64,000 nucleotides of DNA from Siphonodentalium dalli (GCA_032622095.1 CP136069.1:10122036-10186035), one strand, 5' to 3'. Positions 11,120 to 24,281 are shown, counted from the stretch's first letter. Notes: a model not told the origin generated them from the letters alone. Numbers and translations: made by a program.

Positions 11120-11714
11120 CCTGCAGTAACTATGAGGTTTGGCAGCCTGCAGTAACTATGAGGTTTGGCAGCCTGCAGTAACTATGAGGTTTGGCAGCCT
11201 GCAGTAACTATGAGGTTTGGCAGCCTGCAGTAACTATGATGTTTTGGCAGCCTACAGTAACTATGAGGTTTGGCAGCCTGCAGTAACTATGAGGTTTGGC
11301 AGCCTGCAGTAACTATGAGGGTTTGGCAGCCTACAGTAACTATGATGTTTTGGCAGCCTACAGTAACTATGAGGTTTGGCAGCCTACAGTAACTATGAGG
11401 TTTTGGCAGCCTGCAGTAACTATGAGGTTTGGCAGCCTGCAGTAACTATGAGGTTTGGCAGCCTACAGTAACTATGAGGTTTTGGCAGCCTGCAGTAACT
11501 ATGAGGTTTGGCAGCCTGCAGTAACTATGAGGTTTGGCAGCCTGCAGTAAATATGAGGTTTGGCAGCCTACAGTAAATATGAGGTTTAGGCAGCCTGCAG
11601 TAAATATGAGGTTTGGCAGCCTACAGTAACTATGATGTTTTGGCAGCCTAAAGTAACTATGAGGTTTGGCAGCCTACAGTAACTATGAGGTTTGGCAGCC
11701 TGCAGTAACTATGA
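11120..11714. repeat. About 595-base block repeated from 9204-9798 (copy 2)
   Basis: This is the distal copy of the block described at 9204. The 1,916-base offset is constant between GAGGG (11317) and the TTTAGG landmark (11587). Agreement ends near 11715, where GAGG stands in place of GATG. Confidence 0.8.
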
Positions 11715-12198
11715 GGTTTGGCAGCCTACAGTAACTATGATGTTTGGCAGCCTACAGTAACTATGAGGTTTAGGCAGCCTGCAGTAACTATGAGGTTTGG
11801 CAGCCTACAGTAACTATGAGGTTTGGCAGCCTACAGTAACTATGAGGTTTGGCAGCCTACAGTAACTATGATGTTTGGCAGCCTACAGTAACTATGAGGT
11901 TTGGCAGCCTGCAGTAACTATGAGGTTTGGCAGCCTGCAGTAACTATGAGGTTTGGCAGCCTACAGTAACTATGAGGTTTTGGCAGCCTGCAGTAACTAT
12001 GAGGTTTGGCAGCCTGCAGTAACTATGAGGTTTGGCAGCCTGCAGTAAATATGAGGTTTGGCAGCCTACAGTAAATATGAGGTTTAGGCAGCCTGCAGTA
12101 AATATGAGGTTTGGCAGCCTACAGTAACTATGATGTTTTGGCAGCCTACAGTAACTATGAGGTTTGGCAGCCTACAGTAACTATGAGGTTTGGCAGCC
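11460..12198. repeat. Segment pair 498 bases apart
   Basis: GAGGTTTTGG at 11476 and 11974, and TTTAGG before TGCAGTAAATATG at 11587 and 12085, are both 498 bases apart. About 240 bases (11460-11700 and 11958-12198) share unit order. This is a third use of the TAAATATG/TTTAGG block seen near 9.67 and 9.93 kb. Confidence 0.8.
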
Positions 12199-13399
12199 TG
12201 CAGTAACTATGAGGGTTGGCAGCCTACAGTAACTATGATGTTTGGCAGCCTACAGTAACTATGAGGTTTAGGCAGCCTGCAGTAACTATGAGGTTTGGCA
12301 GCCTACAGTAACTATGAGGTTTGGCAGCCTACAGTAACTATGAGGTTTGGCAGCCTACAGTAACTATGATGTTTGGCAGCCTACAGTAACTATGAGGTTT
12401 GGCAGCCTACAGTAACTATGAGGTTTGGCAGCCTGCAGTAACTATGAGGTTTAGGCAGCCTACAGTAACTATGAGGTTTGGCAGCCTGCAGTAACTATGA
12501 TGTTTAGGCAGCCTGCAGTAACTATGAGGTTTGGCAGCCTACAGTAACTATGAGGTTTGGCAGCCTACAGTAACTATGATGTTTTGGCAGCCTGCAGTAA
12601 CTATGAGGGTTTGGCAGCCTACAGTAACTATGAGGTTTGGCAGCCTACAGTAACTATGAGGTTTGGCAGCCTACAGTAACTATGAGGTTTGGCATCCTAC
12701 AGTAACTATGAGGTTTGGCAGCCTACAGTAACTATGAGGTTTGGCAGCCTACAGTAACTATGAGGTTTGGCAGCCTACAGTAACTATGAGGTTTGGCAGC
12801 CTACAGTAAATATGAGGTTTTGGCAGCCTGCAGTAACTATGAGGTTTTGGCAGCCTGCAGTAACTATGAGGTTTAGGCAGCCTACAGTAACTATGAGGTT
12901 TAGGCAGCCTACAGTAACTATGATGTTTAGGCAGCCTACAGTAACTATGAGGTTTAGGCAGCCTACAGTAACTATGATGTTTTGGCAGCCTGCAGTAACT
13001 ATGAGGTTTAGGCAGCCTGCAGTAACTATGATGTTTAGGCAGCCTACAGTAACTATGATGTTTTGGCAGCCTACAGTAACTATGAGGTTTGGCAGCCTGC
13101 AGTAACTATGATGTTTAGGCAGCCTGCAGTAACTATGAGGTTTTGGCAGCCTACAGTAACTATGAGGTTTGGCATCCTACAGTAACTATGAGGTTTGGCA
13201 GCCTACAGTAACGATGAGGTTTGGCAGCCTACAGTAACTATGATGTTTTGGCAGCCTACAGTAACTATGAGGTTTGGCAGCCTACAGTAACTATGAGGTT
13301 TGGCAGCCTACAGTAACTATGAGGTTTGGCAGCCTACAGTAACTATGAGGTTTGGCAGCCTACAGTAACTATGATGTTTTGGCTGCCTACAGTAACTAT

Positions 13400-14450
13400 G
13401 ATGTTTTGGCAGCCTACAGTAAATATGAGGTTTGGCAGCCTACAGTAAATATGAGGTTTGGCAGCCTACAGTAAATATGAGGTTTGGCAGCCTACAGTAA
13501 ATATGAGGTTTGGCAGCCTACAGTAAATATGAGGTTTGGCAGCCTACAGTAACTATGAGGTTTGGCAGCCTACAGTAAATATGAGGTTTGGCAGCCTACA
13601 GTAACTATGAGGTTTAGGCTGCCTACAGTAAATATGAGGTTTGGCTGCCTACAGTAACTATGAGGTTTGGCAGCCTACAGTAAATATGAGGTTTGGCAGC
13701 CTACAGTAACTATGAGGTTTGGCAGCCTACAGTAAATATGAGGTTTGGCAGCCTACAGTAACTATGAGGTTTGGCAGCCTACAGTAAATATGAGGTTTGG
13801 CAGCCTACAGTAACTATGAGGTTTAGGCTGCCTACAGTAAATATGAGGTTTGGCAGCCTACAGTAAATATGAGGTTTGGCAGCCTGCAGTAAATATGAGG
13901 TTTTGGCAGCCTACAGTAAATATGAGGTTTGGCAGCCTACAGTAAATATGAGGTTTGGCAGCCTACAGTAACTATGAGGTTTAGGCTGCCTACAGTAAAT
14001 ATGAGGTTTGGCAGCCTACAGTAACTATGATGTTTGGCAGCCTACAGTAACTATGATGTTTGGCAGCCTACAGTAACTATGATGTTTGGCAGCCTACAGT
14101 AACTATGAGGTTTGGCAGCCTACAGTAAATATGAGGTTTGGCTGCCTACAGTAACTATGAGGTTTAGGCTGCCTACAGTAAATATGAGGTTTGGCAGCCT
14201 ACAGTAAATATGAGGTTTGGCAGCCTACAGTAACTATGAGGTTTGGCAGCCTACAGTAAATATGAGGTTTGGCAGCCTACAGTAAATATGAGGTTTGGCA
14301 GCCTACAGTAACTATGATGTTTAGGCTGCCTACAGTAAATATGAGGTTTGGCAGCCTACAGTAACTATGAGGTTTGGCTGCCTACAGTAAATATGAGGTT
14401 TGGCAGCCTACAGTAAATATGAGGTTTGGCAGCCTACAGTAACTATGAGG
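13400..14450. repeat. TAAATATG-rich domain
   Basis: Here the C-to-A variant TAAATATG becomes common or dominant, mostly with TTTGGCAGCC. Units with TTTAGGCTGCC followed by TAAATATG recur at 13615, 13824, 13982, 14165 and 14322, giving spacings of 209, 158, 183 and 157 bases. These are whole numbers of units and show local block copying. Domain limits are approximate. Confidence 0.85.
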
Positions 14451-16050
14451 TTTTGGCAACCTACAGTAACTATGAGGTTTTGGCAGCCTACAGTAACTAT
14501 GAGGTTTAGGCAGCCTACAGTAACTATGAGGTTTTGGCAGCCTGCAGTAACTATGAGGTTTAGGCTGCCTACAGTAACTATGAGGTTTTGGCAGCCTACA
14601 GTAACTATGAGGTTTGGCAGCCTGCAGTAACTATGAGGTTTTGGCAGCCTGCAGTAACTATGAGGTTTAGGCTGCCTACAGTAACTATGAGGTTTAGGCA
14701 GCCTACAGTAACTATGAGGTTTTGGCAGCCTGCAGTAACTATGAGGTTTAGGCAGCCTACAGTAACTATGAGGTTTTGGCAGCCTACAGTAACTATGAGG
14801 TTTTGGCAGCCTACAGTAACGATGAGGTTAGGCAGCCTGCAGTAACTATGAGGTTTAGGCAGCCTACAGTAACTATGAGGTTTTGGCAGCCTACAGTAAC
14901 TATGAGGTTTGGCAGCCTACAGTAACTATGAGGTTTGGCAGCCTGCAGTAACTATGAGGTTTTGGCAGCCTGCAGTAACTATGAGGTTTAGGCTGCCTAC
15001 AGTAACTATGAGGTTTAGGCAGCCTACAGTAACTATGAGGTTTAGGCAGCCTGCAGTAACTATGAGGTTTTAGGCAGCCTACAGTAACTATGAGGTTTTG
15101 GCAGCCTGCAGTAACTATGAGGTTTAGGCAGCCTGCAGTAACTATGAGGTTTGGCAGCCTGCAGTAACTATGAGGTTTGGCAGCCTGCAGTAACTATGAG
15201 GTTTGGCAGCCTGCAGTAACTATGAGGTTCGGCAGCCTACAGTAACGATGAGGGTTGGCAGCCTACAGTAACTATGAGGTTCGGCAGCCTACAGTAACTA
15301 TGAGGTTTGGCAGCCTACAGTAACTATGAGGTTTGGCAGCCTACAGTAACTATGAGGTTAGGCAGCCTGCAGTAACTATGAGGTTTGGCAGCCTACAGTA
15401 ACTATGAGGTTAGGCAGCCTGCAGTAACTATGAGGTTTGGCAGCCTACAGTAACTATGAGGTTTGGCAGCCTACAGTAACTATGAGGTTTGGCAGCCTAC
15501 AGTAACTATGAGGTTAGGCAGCCTGCAGTAACTATGAGGTTTGGCAGCCTACAGTAACTATGAGGTTTGGCAGCCTACGGTAACTATGAGGTTTGGCAGC
15601 CTACAGTAAATATGAGGTTTGGCAGCCTACAGTAACTATGAGGTTAGGCAGCCTGCAGTAACTATGAGGTTTAGGCAGCCTACAGTAACTATGAGGTTTT
15701 GGCAGCCTACAGTAACTATGATGTTAGGCTGCCTACAGTAACTATGAGGTTTTGGCAGCCTACAGTAACGATGAGGTTTAGGCAGCCTACAGTAACTATG
15801 AGGTTTAGGCAGCCTGCAGTAACTATGAGGTTTAGGCAGCCTGCAGTAACTATGAGGTTTAGGCAGCCTGCAGTAACTATGAGGTTTGGCAGCCTACAGT
15901 AACTATGATGTTTAGGCAGCCTGCAGTAACTATGATGTTTAGGCAGCCTACAGTAACAATGAGGTTTGGCAGCCTACAGTAACAATGAGGTTTGGCAGCC
16001 TACAGTAACAATGAGGTTTGGCTGCCTACAGTAACAATGAGGTTTGGCTG
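14430..16050. repeat. TTTAGG/TTTTGG 27-base domain; first TTAGG units
   Basis: Many units are 27 bases (TTTAGGCAGCC, TTTTGGCAGCC), so frames stay open for 67-85 codons at 14400-14630, 14588-14845 and 15699-15902. The 26-base TTAGG unit that dominates the right half is first seen near 14824. It then recurs at 15354, 15406, 15510 and 15640, spaced 52, 104 and 130 bases. TTCGG units begin near 15.23 kb. CAATG units cluster at about 15.95-16.05 kb. Confidence 0.83.
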
Positions 16051-18050
16051 CCTACAGTAACGATGAGGTTTTGGCAGCCTACAGTAACTATGAGGTTTGG
16101 CAGCCTGCAGTAACTATGATGTTTTGGCAGCCTACAGTAACTATGAGGTTCGGCAGCCTACAGTAACTATGAGGTTTGGCAGCCTGCAGTAACTATGAGG
16201 TTTGGCAGCCTACAGTAACTATGAGGTTCGGCAGCCTACAGTAACTATGAGGTTTGGCAGCCTACAGTAACTATGAGGTTCGGCAGCCTACAGTAACTAT
16301 GAGGTTTGGCAGCCTACAGTAACTATGAGGTTCGGCAGCCTACAGTAACTATGAGGTTTGGCAGCCTACAGTAACTATGAGGGTTTGGCTGCCTACAGTA
16401 ACGATGAGGTTTGGCAGCCTACAGTAACTATGAGGTTTGGCAGCCTACAGTAACTATGAGGTTTAGGCAGCCTACAGTAAATATGATGTTTTGGCAGCCT
16501 ACAGTAACGATGAGGTTTGGCAGCCTACAGTAACTATGAGGTTTGGCAGCCTACAGTAACTATGAGGTTCGGCAGCCTACAGTAACTATGAGGTTTGGCA
16601 GCCTACAGTAACTATGAGGTTTTGGCTGCCTACAGTAACTATGAGGTTTGGCAGCCTACAGTAACTATGAGGTTCGGCAGCCTACAGTAACTATGAGGTT
16701 TGGCAGCCTACAGTAACTATGAGGTTTTGGCTGCCTACAGTAACTATGAGGTTTTGGCAGCCTACAGTAACTATGAGGTTTTGGCTGCCTACAGTAACTA
16801 TGAGGTTCGGCAGCCTACAGTAACTATGAGGTTTGGCAGCCTGCAGTAACTATGAGGTTTAGGCAGCCTGCAGTAACTATGAGGTTTTGGCAGCCTACAG
16901 TAACTATGAGGTTTGGCAGCCTGCAGTAACTATGAGGTTCGGCAGCCTACAGTAACTATGAGGTTTGGCAGCCTGCAGTAACTATGAGGTTTAGGCAGCC
17001 TGCAGTAACTATGAGGTTTTGGCAGCCTACAGTAACTATGAGGTTTGGCAGCCTACAGTAACTATGAGGTTTGGCAGCCTACAGTAACTATGAGGTTTGG
17101 CAGCCTACAGTAACTATGAGGTTTGGCAGCCTACAGTAACTATGAGGTTTTGGCTGCCTACAGTAACTATGAGGTTTTGGCAGCCTACAGTAACTATGAG
17201 GTTTTGGCAGCCTACAGTAACTATGAGGTTTGGCAGCCTGCAGTAACTATGAGGTTTGGCAGCCTACAGTAACTATGAGGTTTGGCAGCCTACAGTAACT
17301 ATGAGGTTTGGCTGCCTACAGTAACTATGAGGTTTTGGCTGCCTACAGTAACTATGAGGTTTTGGCAGCCTACAGTAACTATGAGGTTAGGCAGCCTACA
17401 GTAACTATGAGGTTTGGCAGCCTACAGTAACTATGAGGTTTGGCAGCCTACAGTAACTATGAGGTTTTGGCTGCCTACAGTAACTATGAGGTTTGGCAGC
17501 CTACAGTAACTATGAGGTTTTGGCTGCCTACAGTAACTATGAGGTTTGGCAGCCTACAGTAACTATGAGGTTTGGCAGCCTACAGTAACTATGAGGTTTT
17601 GGCTGCCTACAGTAACTATGAGGTTTGGCTGCCTACAGTAACTATGAGGTTTGGCTGCCTACAGTAACTATGAGGTTTGGCTGCCTACAGTAACTATGAG
17701 GTTAGGCTGCCTACAGTAACTATGAGGTTTGGCTGCCTACAGTAACTATGAGGTTTGGCTGCCTACAGTAACTATGAGGTTTGGCTGCCTACAGTAACTA
17801 TGAGGTTTGGCTGCCTACAGTAACTATGAGGTTTTGGCTGCCTACAGTAACTATGAGGTTTGGCTGCCTACAGTAACTATGAGGTTTTGGCTGCCTACAG
17901 TAACTATGAGGTTTGGCTGCCTACAGTAACTATGAGGTTCGGCAGCCTACAGTAACTATGAGGTTTGGCTGCCTACAGTAACTATGAGGTTTGGCTGCCT
18001 ACAGTAACTATGAGGTTTGGCTGCCTACAGTAACTATGAGGTTTGGCAGC
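16050..18050. repeat. TTTGG/TTCGG domain passing to GGCTGCC
   Basis: Units with TTTGGCAGCC are mixed with TTCGGCAGCC, which introduces CpG into an otherwise CpG-poor unit. TTTTGGCTGCC appears from about 16.6 kb. From about 17.58 to 18.03 kb almost every unit is GGCTGCC, the first solid block of the T form of the heptamer. Boundaries are approximate. Confidence 0.82.
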
Positions 18051-20160
18051 CTACAGTAACTATGAGGTTTAGGCAGCCTACAGTAACTATGAGGTTTTGG
18101 CAGCCTACAGTAACTATGAGGGTTGGCAGCCTACAGTAACTATGAGGTTTAGGCAGCCTACAGTAACGATGAGGTTTAGGCAGCCTACAGTAACGATGAG
18201 GTTTTGGCAGCCTGCAGTAACTATGAGGTTTGGCAGCCTACAGTAACTATGAGGTTTGGCAGCCTACAGTAACTATGAGGTTAGGCTGCCTACAGTAACT
18301 ATGAGGTTAGGCAGCCTACAGTAACTATGAGGTTTGGCAGCCTACAGTAACTATGAGGTTCGGCAGCCTACAGTAACTATGAGGTTTTGGCAGCCTACAG
18401 TAACTATGAGGTTTGGCAGCCTGCAGTAACTATGAGGTTTGGCAGCCTACAGTAACTATGAGGTTTTGGCAGCCTACAGTAACTATGAGGTTCGGCAGCC
18501 TACAGTAACTATGAGGTTTTGGCAGCCTACAGTAACTATGAGGTTTTGGCAGCCTACAGTAACTATGAGGTTAGGCAGCCTACAGTAACTATGAGGTTAG
18601 GCAGCCTACAGTAACTATGAGGTTTGGCAGCCTACAGTAACTATGAGGTTAGGCAGCCTACAGTAACTATGAGGTTTGGCAGCCTGCAGTAACGATGAGG
18701 TTAGGCAGCCTACAGTAACTATGAGGTTAGGCAGCCTACAGTAACTATGAGGTTTGGCAGCCTACAGTAACTATGAGGTTTGGCAGCCTACAGTAACTAT
18801 GAGGTTTTGGCTGCCTACAGTAACTATGAGGTTAGGCAGCCTACAGTAACTATGAGGTTTAGGCTGCCTACAGTAACAATGAGGTTAGGCAGCCTACAGT
18901 AACTATGAGGGTTTGGCAGCCTGCAGTAACTATGAGGTTTGGCAGCCTACAGTAACTATGAGGTTTGGCTGCCTACAGTAACTATGAGGTTTGGCTGCCT
19001 GCAGTAACTATGAGGTTAGGCAGCCTGCAGTAACTATGAGGTTAGGCTGCCTACAGTAACTATGAGGTTTGGCTGCCTACAGTAACTATGAGGTTAGGCA
19101 GCCTACAGTAACTATGAGGTTTAGGCAGCCTACAGTAACTATGAGGTTCGGCTGCCTACATTAACTATGTGGTTTGGCAGCCTACAGTAACTATGAGGTT
19201 TGGCTGCCTACAGTAACTATGAGGTTTGGCTGCCTGCAGTAACTATGAGGTTAGGCAGCCTGCAGTAACTATGAGGTTAGGCTGCCTACAGTAACTATGG
19301 GGTTTGGCTGCCTACAGTAACTATGAGGTTAGGCAGCCTACAGTAACTATGAGGTTTAGGCAGCCTACAGTAACTATGAGGTTCGGCTGCCTACATTAAC
19401 TATGAGGTTTGGCAGCCTGCAGTAACTATGAGGTTAGGCAGCCTACAGTAACTATGAGGTTTAGGCAGCCTGCAGTAACTATGAGGTTCGGCTGCCTACA
19501 TTAACTATGAGGTTTAGGCAGCCTACAGTAACGATGAGGTTTGGCTGCCTACATTAACTATGAGGTTAGGCTGCCTACAGTAACTATGAGGTTTAGGCAG
19601 CCTGCAGTAACTATGAGGTTAGGCAGCCTACAGTAAATATGAGGTTTGGCAGCCTACAGTAACTATGAGGTTAGGCAGCCTACAGTAACTATGAGGTTAG
19701 GCTGCCTACAGTAACTATGAGGTTAGGCAGCCTACAGTAAATAAGAGGTTTGGCAGCCTACAGTAACTATGAGGTTAGGCAGCCTACAGTAACTATGAGG
19801 TTTGGCTGCCTACAGTAACTATGAGGTTTGGCTGCCTACAGTAACTATGAGGTTTGGCTGCCTACAGTAACTATGAGGTTTGGCTGCCTACAGTAACTAT
19901 GAGGTTTGGCAGCCTACAGTAACTATGAGGTTTGGCAGCCTGCAGTAACTATGAGGTTAGGCAGCCTACAGTAACTATGAGGTTTGGCTGCCTACAGTAA
20001 CTATGAGGTTTGGCAGCCTACATTAACTATGAGGTTAGGCAGCCTACAGTAACTATGAGGTTTGGCTGCCTACAGTAACTATGATGTTTGGCAGCCTACA
20101 GTAACTATGAGGTTTGGCAGCCTACAGTAACTATGAGGTTTGGCTGCCTACAGTAACTAT

Positions 20161-20395
20161 GATGTTAGGCAGCCTACAGTAACTATGATGTTAGGCTGCC
20201 TACAGTAACTATGATGTTAGGCTGCCTACAGTAACTATGATGTTAGGCAGCCTACAGTAACTATGATGTTAGGCTGCCTACAGTAACTATGATGTTAGGC
20301 TGCCTACAGTAACTATGATGTTAGGCAGCCTACAGTAACTATGATGTTTAGGCTGCCTACAGTAACTATGATGTTAGGCTGCCTACAGTAACTAT
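20161..20395. repeat. 78-base three-unit repeat, about three copies
   Basis: GATGTTAGGCAG occurs at 20161, 20239 and 20317, exactly 78 bases apart. Each is followed by two GATGTTAGGCTGCC units. The third copy contains one TTTAGG unit, then the pattern gives way to GAGG units. Confidence 0.88.
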
Positions 20396-21270
20396 GAGGT
20401 TAGGCAGCCTACAGTAACTATGAGGTTAGGCAGCCTACAGTAACTATGAGGTTAGGCAGCCTACAGTAACTATGAGGTTAGGCAGCATACAGTAACTATG
20501 AGGTTTAGGCAGCCTACAGTAACTATGAGGTTTAGGCAGCCTACAGTAACTATGAGGTTTGGCAGCCTGCAGTAACTATGAGGTTTGGCTGCCTACAGTA
20601 ACTATGAGGTTAGGCAGCCTACAGTAACTATGAGGTTTGGCAGCCTACAGTAAATATGAGGTTTGGCAGCCTACAGTAACTATGAGGTTAGGCAGCCTAC
20701 AGTAAATATGAGGTTTGGCAGCCTACAGTAACTATGAGGTTTAGGCAGCCTACAGTAACTATGAGGTTTGGCAGCCTACAGTAAATATGAGGTTTAGGCA
20801 GCCTACAGTAACTATGAGGTTAGGCAGCCTGCAGTAACTATGAGGTTAGGCAGCCTACAGTAACTATGAGGTTTGGCAGCCTACAGTAAATATGAGGTTT
20901 AGGCAGCCTACAGTAACTATGAGGTTTAGGCAGCCTACAGTAACTATGAGGTTAGGCAGCCTACAGTAACTATGAGGTTTGGCAGCCTACAGTAAATATG
21001 AGGTTTAGGCAGCCTACAGTAACTATGAGGTTTAGGCAGCCTGCAGTAACTATGAGGTTAGGCAGCCTACAGTAACTATGAGGTTTGGCAGCCTACAGTA
21101 AATATGAGGTTTAGGCAGCCTACAGTAACTATGAGGTTTTGACAGCCTGCAGTAACTATGAGGTTAGGCAGCCTGCAGTAACTATGATGTTTAGGCAGCC
21201 TACAGTAACTATGAGGTTTGGCAGCCTACAGTAAATATGAGGTTTAGGCAGCCTACAGTAACTATGAGGT

Positions 21271-22110
21271 TTTGGCAGCCTGCAGTAACTATGAGGTTAG
21301 GCTGCCTACAGTAACTATGAGGTTTAGGCAGCCTACAGTAACTATGAGGTTTAGGCAGCCTACAGTAACTATGAGGTTAGGCTGCCTACAGTAACTATGA
21401 GGTTTAGGCAGCCTGCAGTAACTATGAGGTTTGGCAGCCTACAGTAACTATGAGGTTAGGCTGCCTACAGTAACTATGAGGTTTGGCAGCCTACAGTAAC
21501 GATGAGGTTAGGCAGCCTACAGTAACTATGAGGTTAGGCAGCCTACAGTAACTATGAGGTTTAGGCAGCCTACAGTAACTATGAGGTTTGGCAGCCTGCA
21601 GTAACTATGAGGTTTGGCAGCCTACAGTAACTATGAGGTTAGGCAGCCTACAGTAACTATGAGGTTAGGCAGCCTACAGTAACTATGAGGTTTTGGCAGC
21701 CTGCAGTAACTATGAGGTTAGGCTGCCTACAGTAACTATGAGGTTTAGGCAGCCTACAGTAACTATGAGGTTTAGGCAGCCTACAGTAACTATGAGGTTA
21801 GGCTGCCTACAGTAACTATGAGGTTTAGGCAGCCTGCAGTAACTATGAGGTTTGGCAGCCTACAGTAACTATGAGGTTAGGCTGCCTACAGTAACTATGA
21901 GGTTTGGCAGCCTACAGTAACTATGAGGTTAGGCAGCCTACAGTAACTATGAGGTTAGGCAGCCTACAGTAACTATGAGGTTTAGGCAGCCTACAGTAAC
22001 TATGAGGTTTGGCAGCCTGCAGTAACTATGAGGTTTGGCAGCCTACAGTAACTATGAGGTTAGGCAGCCTACAGTAACTATGAGGTTAGGCAGCCTACAG
22101 TAACTATGAG
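21271..22110. repeat. 421-base 16-unit higher-order repeat, two copies
   Basis: TTTGGCAGCCTGC occurs at 21271 and 21692. The following sixteen units have the same order in both copies. The only difference I see is CGATG near 21500 in the first copy against CTATG in the second. The third would-be copy fails at about 22111, where TTTAGG stands for TTTTGG. Near identity suggests a recent duplication. Confidence 0.88.
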
Positions 22111-23950
22111 GTTTAGGCAGCCTGCAGTAACTATGAGGTTAGGCAGCCTGCATTAACTATGAGGTTTAGGCAGCCTACAGTAACTATGAGGTTTAGGCAG
22201 CCTACAGTAACTATGAGGTTTGGCAGCCTGCAGTAACTATGAGGTTTAGGCAGCCTACAGTAACTATGAGGTTTAGGCAGCCTGCAGTAACTATGAGGTT
22301 TAGGCAGCCTACAGTAACTATGAGGTTTGGCAGCCTGCAGTAACTATGAGGTTTAGGCAGCCTACAGTAACTATGAGGTTTAGGCAGCCTACAGTAACTA
22401 TGAGGTTTGGCAGCCTGCAGTAACTATGAGGTTTAGGCAGCCTACAGTAACTATGAGGTTTAGGCAGCCTGCAGTAACTATGAGGTTAGGCAGCCTACAG
22501 TAACTATGAGGTTTAGGCAGCCTACAGTAACTATGAGGTTTGGCTGCCTACAGTAACTATGAGGTTTGGCTGCCTACAGTAACTATGAGGTTTGGCAGCC
22601 TACAGTAAATATGATGTTAGGCAGCCTACAGTAACTATGAGGTTAGGCAGCCTACAGTAACTATGATGTTTTGGCAGCCTACAGTAACTATGATGTTAGG
22701 CAGCCTACAGTAACTATGAGGTTAGGCAGCCTACAGTAACTATGAGGTTAGGCAGCCTACAGTAACTATGAGGTTTGGCAGCCTACAGTAACTATGAGGT
22801 TAGGCTGCCTACAGTAACTATGAGGGTTAGGCTGCCTACAGTAAATATGAGGTTAGGCAGCCTACAGTAACTATGAGGTTAGGCTGCCTACAGTAACTAT
22901 GAGGTTAGGCTGCCTACAGTAAATATGATGTTTAGGCAGCCTACAGTAACTATGAGGTTAGGCTGCCTACAGTAACTATGAGGTTTGGCAGCCTACAGTA
23001 ACTATGAGGTTAGGCTGCCTACAGTAACTATGAGGTTAGGCTGCCTACAGTAACTATGAGGTTTGGCAGCCTACAGTAACTATGAGGTTAGGCTGCCTAC
23101 AGTAACTATGAGGTTAGGCTGCCTACAGTAACTATGAGGTTAGGCTGCCTACAGTAACTATGATGTTAGGCTGCCTACAGTAACTATGATGTTTAGGCAG
23201 CCTGCAGTAACTATGATGTTTAGGCAGCCTACAGTAACTATGATGTTTAGGCTGCCTACAGTAACTATGATGTTAGGCTGCCTACAGTAACTATGATGTT
23301 TAGGCTGCCTACAGTAACTATGATGTTAGGCTGCCTACAGTAACTATGATGTTTAGGCAGCCTACAGTAACTATGATGTTTAGGCAGCCTGCAGTAACTA
23401 TGATGTTAGGCTGCCTACAGTAACTATGATGTTAGGCAGCCTACAGTAACTATGAGGTTAGGCTGCCTACAGTAACTATGAGGTTAGGCTGCCTACAGTA
23501 ACTATGATGTTAGGCTGCCTACAGTAACTATGAGGTTAGGCTGCCTACAGTAACTATGAGGTTTGGCTGCCTACAGTAACTATGATGTTAGGCAGCCTAC
23601 AGTAACTATGAGGTTAGGCAGCCTACAGTAACTATGAGGTTTGGCTGCATACAGTAACTATGAGGTTTGGCTGCCTACAGTAACTATGAGGTTAGGCAGC
23701 CTGCAGTAACTATGAGGTTAGGCAGCCTGCAGTAACTATGATGTTAGGCAGCCTACAGTAACTATGAAGTTAGGCAGCCTGCAGTAACTATGAGGTTAGG
23801 CAGCCTGCAGTAACTATGATGTTAGGCAGCCTACAGTAACTATGATGTTAGGCAGCCTGCAGTAACTATGAGGTTAGGCAGCCTGCAGTAACTATGATGT
23901 TAGGCAGCCTACAGTAACTATGAGGTTTGGCTGCCTACAGTAACTATGAT

Positions 23951-24281
23951 GTTAGGCGGCCTACAGTAAATATGAGGTTAGGCGGCCTACAGTAACTATG
24001 ATGTTAGGCGGCCTACAGTAACTATGATGTTAGGCAGCCTACAGTAACTATGAGGTTAGGCAGCCTGCAGTAACTATGAGGTTAGGCAGCCTGCAGTAAC
24101 TATGATGTTAGGCAGCCTACAGTAACTATGAGGGTTTGGCTGCCTACAGTAACTATGAGGTTTGGCTGCCTACAGTAACTATGAGGTTTGGCTGCCTACA
24201 GTAACTATGATGTTAGGCGGCCTACAGTAACTATGATGTTTTGGCTGCCTACAGTAACTATGATGTTAGGCGGCCTACAGT
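23951..24281. repeat. GGCGGCC variant cluster
   Basis: Five units within about 330 bases carry GGCGGCC in place of GGCWGCC (near 23955, 23982, 24008, 24217 and 24270). I saw this variant nowhere else in the window. It creates a CpG at the centre of the heptamer. Its confinement shows a new variant spreading only locally. Confidence 0.85.

Larger units (their letters stand above)
7250..13400. repeat. TTTGGCAGCC domain with TACAG/TGCAG alternation
   Basis: The dominant unit is 26 bases with TTTGGCAGCC. About half the units read CCTACAG and half CCTGCAG; the latter contains the PstI site CTGCAG, so restriction sites fall at multiples of 26-27 bases. GATG units and TTTAGG (27) units are scattered through it and mark block duplications. 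TAAATATG units cluster at 8.8-9.2, 9.6-10.0, 11.5-11.6 and 12.05-12.1 kb. The frame shifts at every 26-base unit, so no long open frame survives except a 27-base run near 12767-13105. Confidence 0.9.
18050..22550. repeat. Transition domain with TTAGG, TTTAGG and TTTGG units
   Basis: TTAGGCAGCC (26) and TTTAGGCAGCC (27) gradually replace TTTGG. Both heptamer forms, GGCAGCC and GGCTGCC, are present. A GATG cluster lies at 20.16-20.39 kb and a block of TTTAGGCAGCC units at about 22.15-22.5 kb. One unit at about 19741 reads TAAATAAGAGG, a rare change of the ATG. Confidence 0.83.

Noticed and set aside
15200..18500. CENP-B box in TTCGG-containing units
   Set aside because: The CENP-B box needs TTCG, a spaced A and CGGG. 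These units have TTCGGCAGCC only, and the downstream CGGG part is missing.
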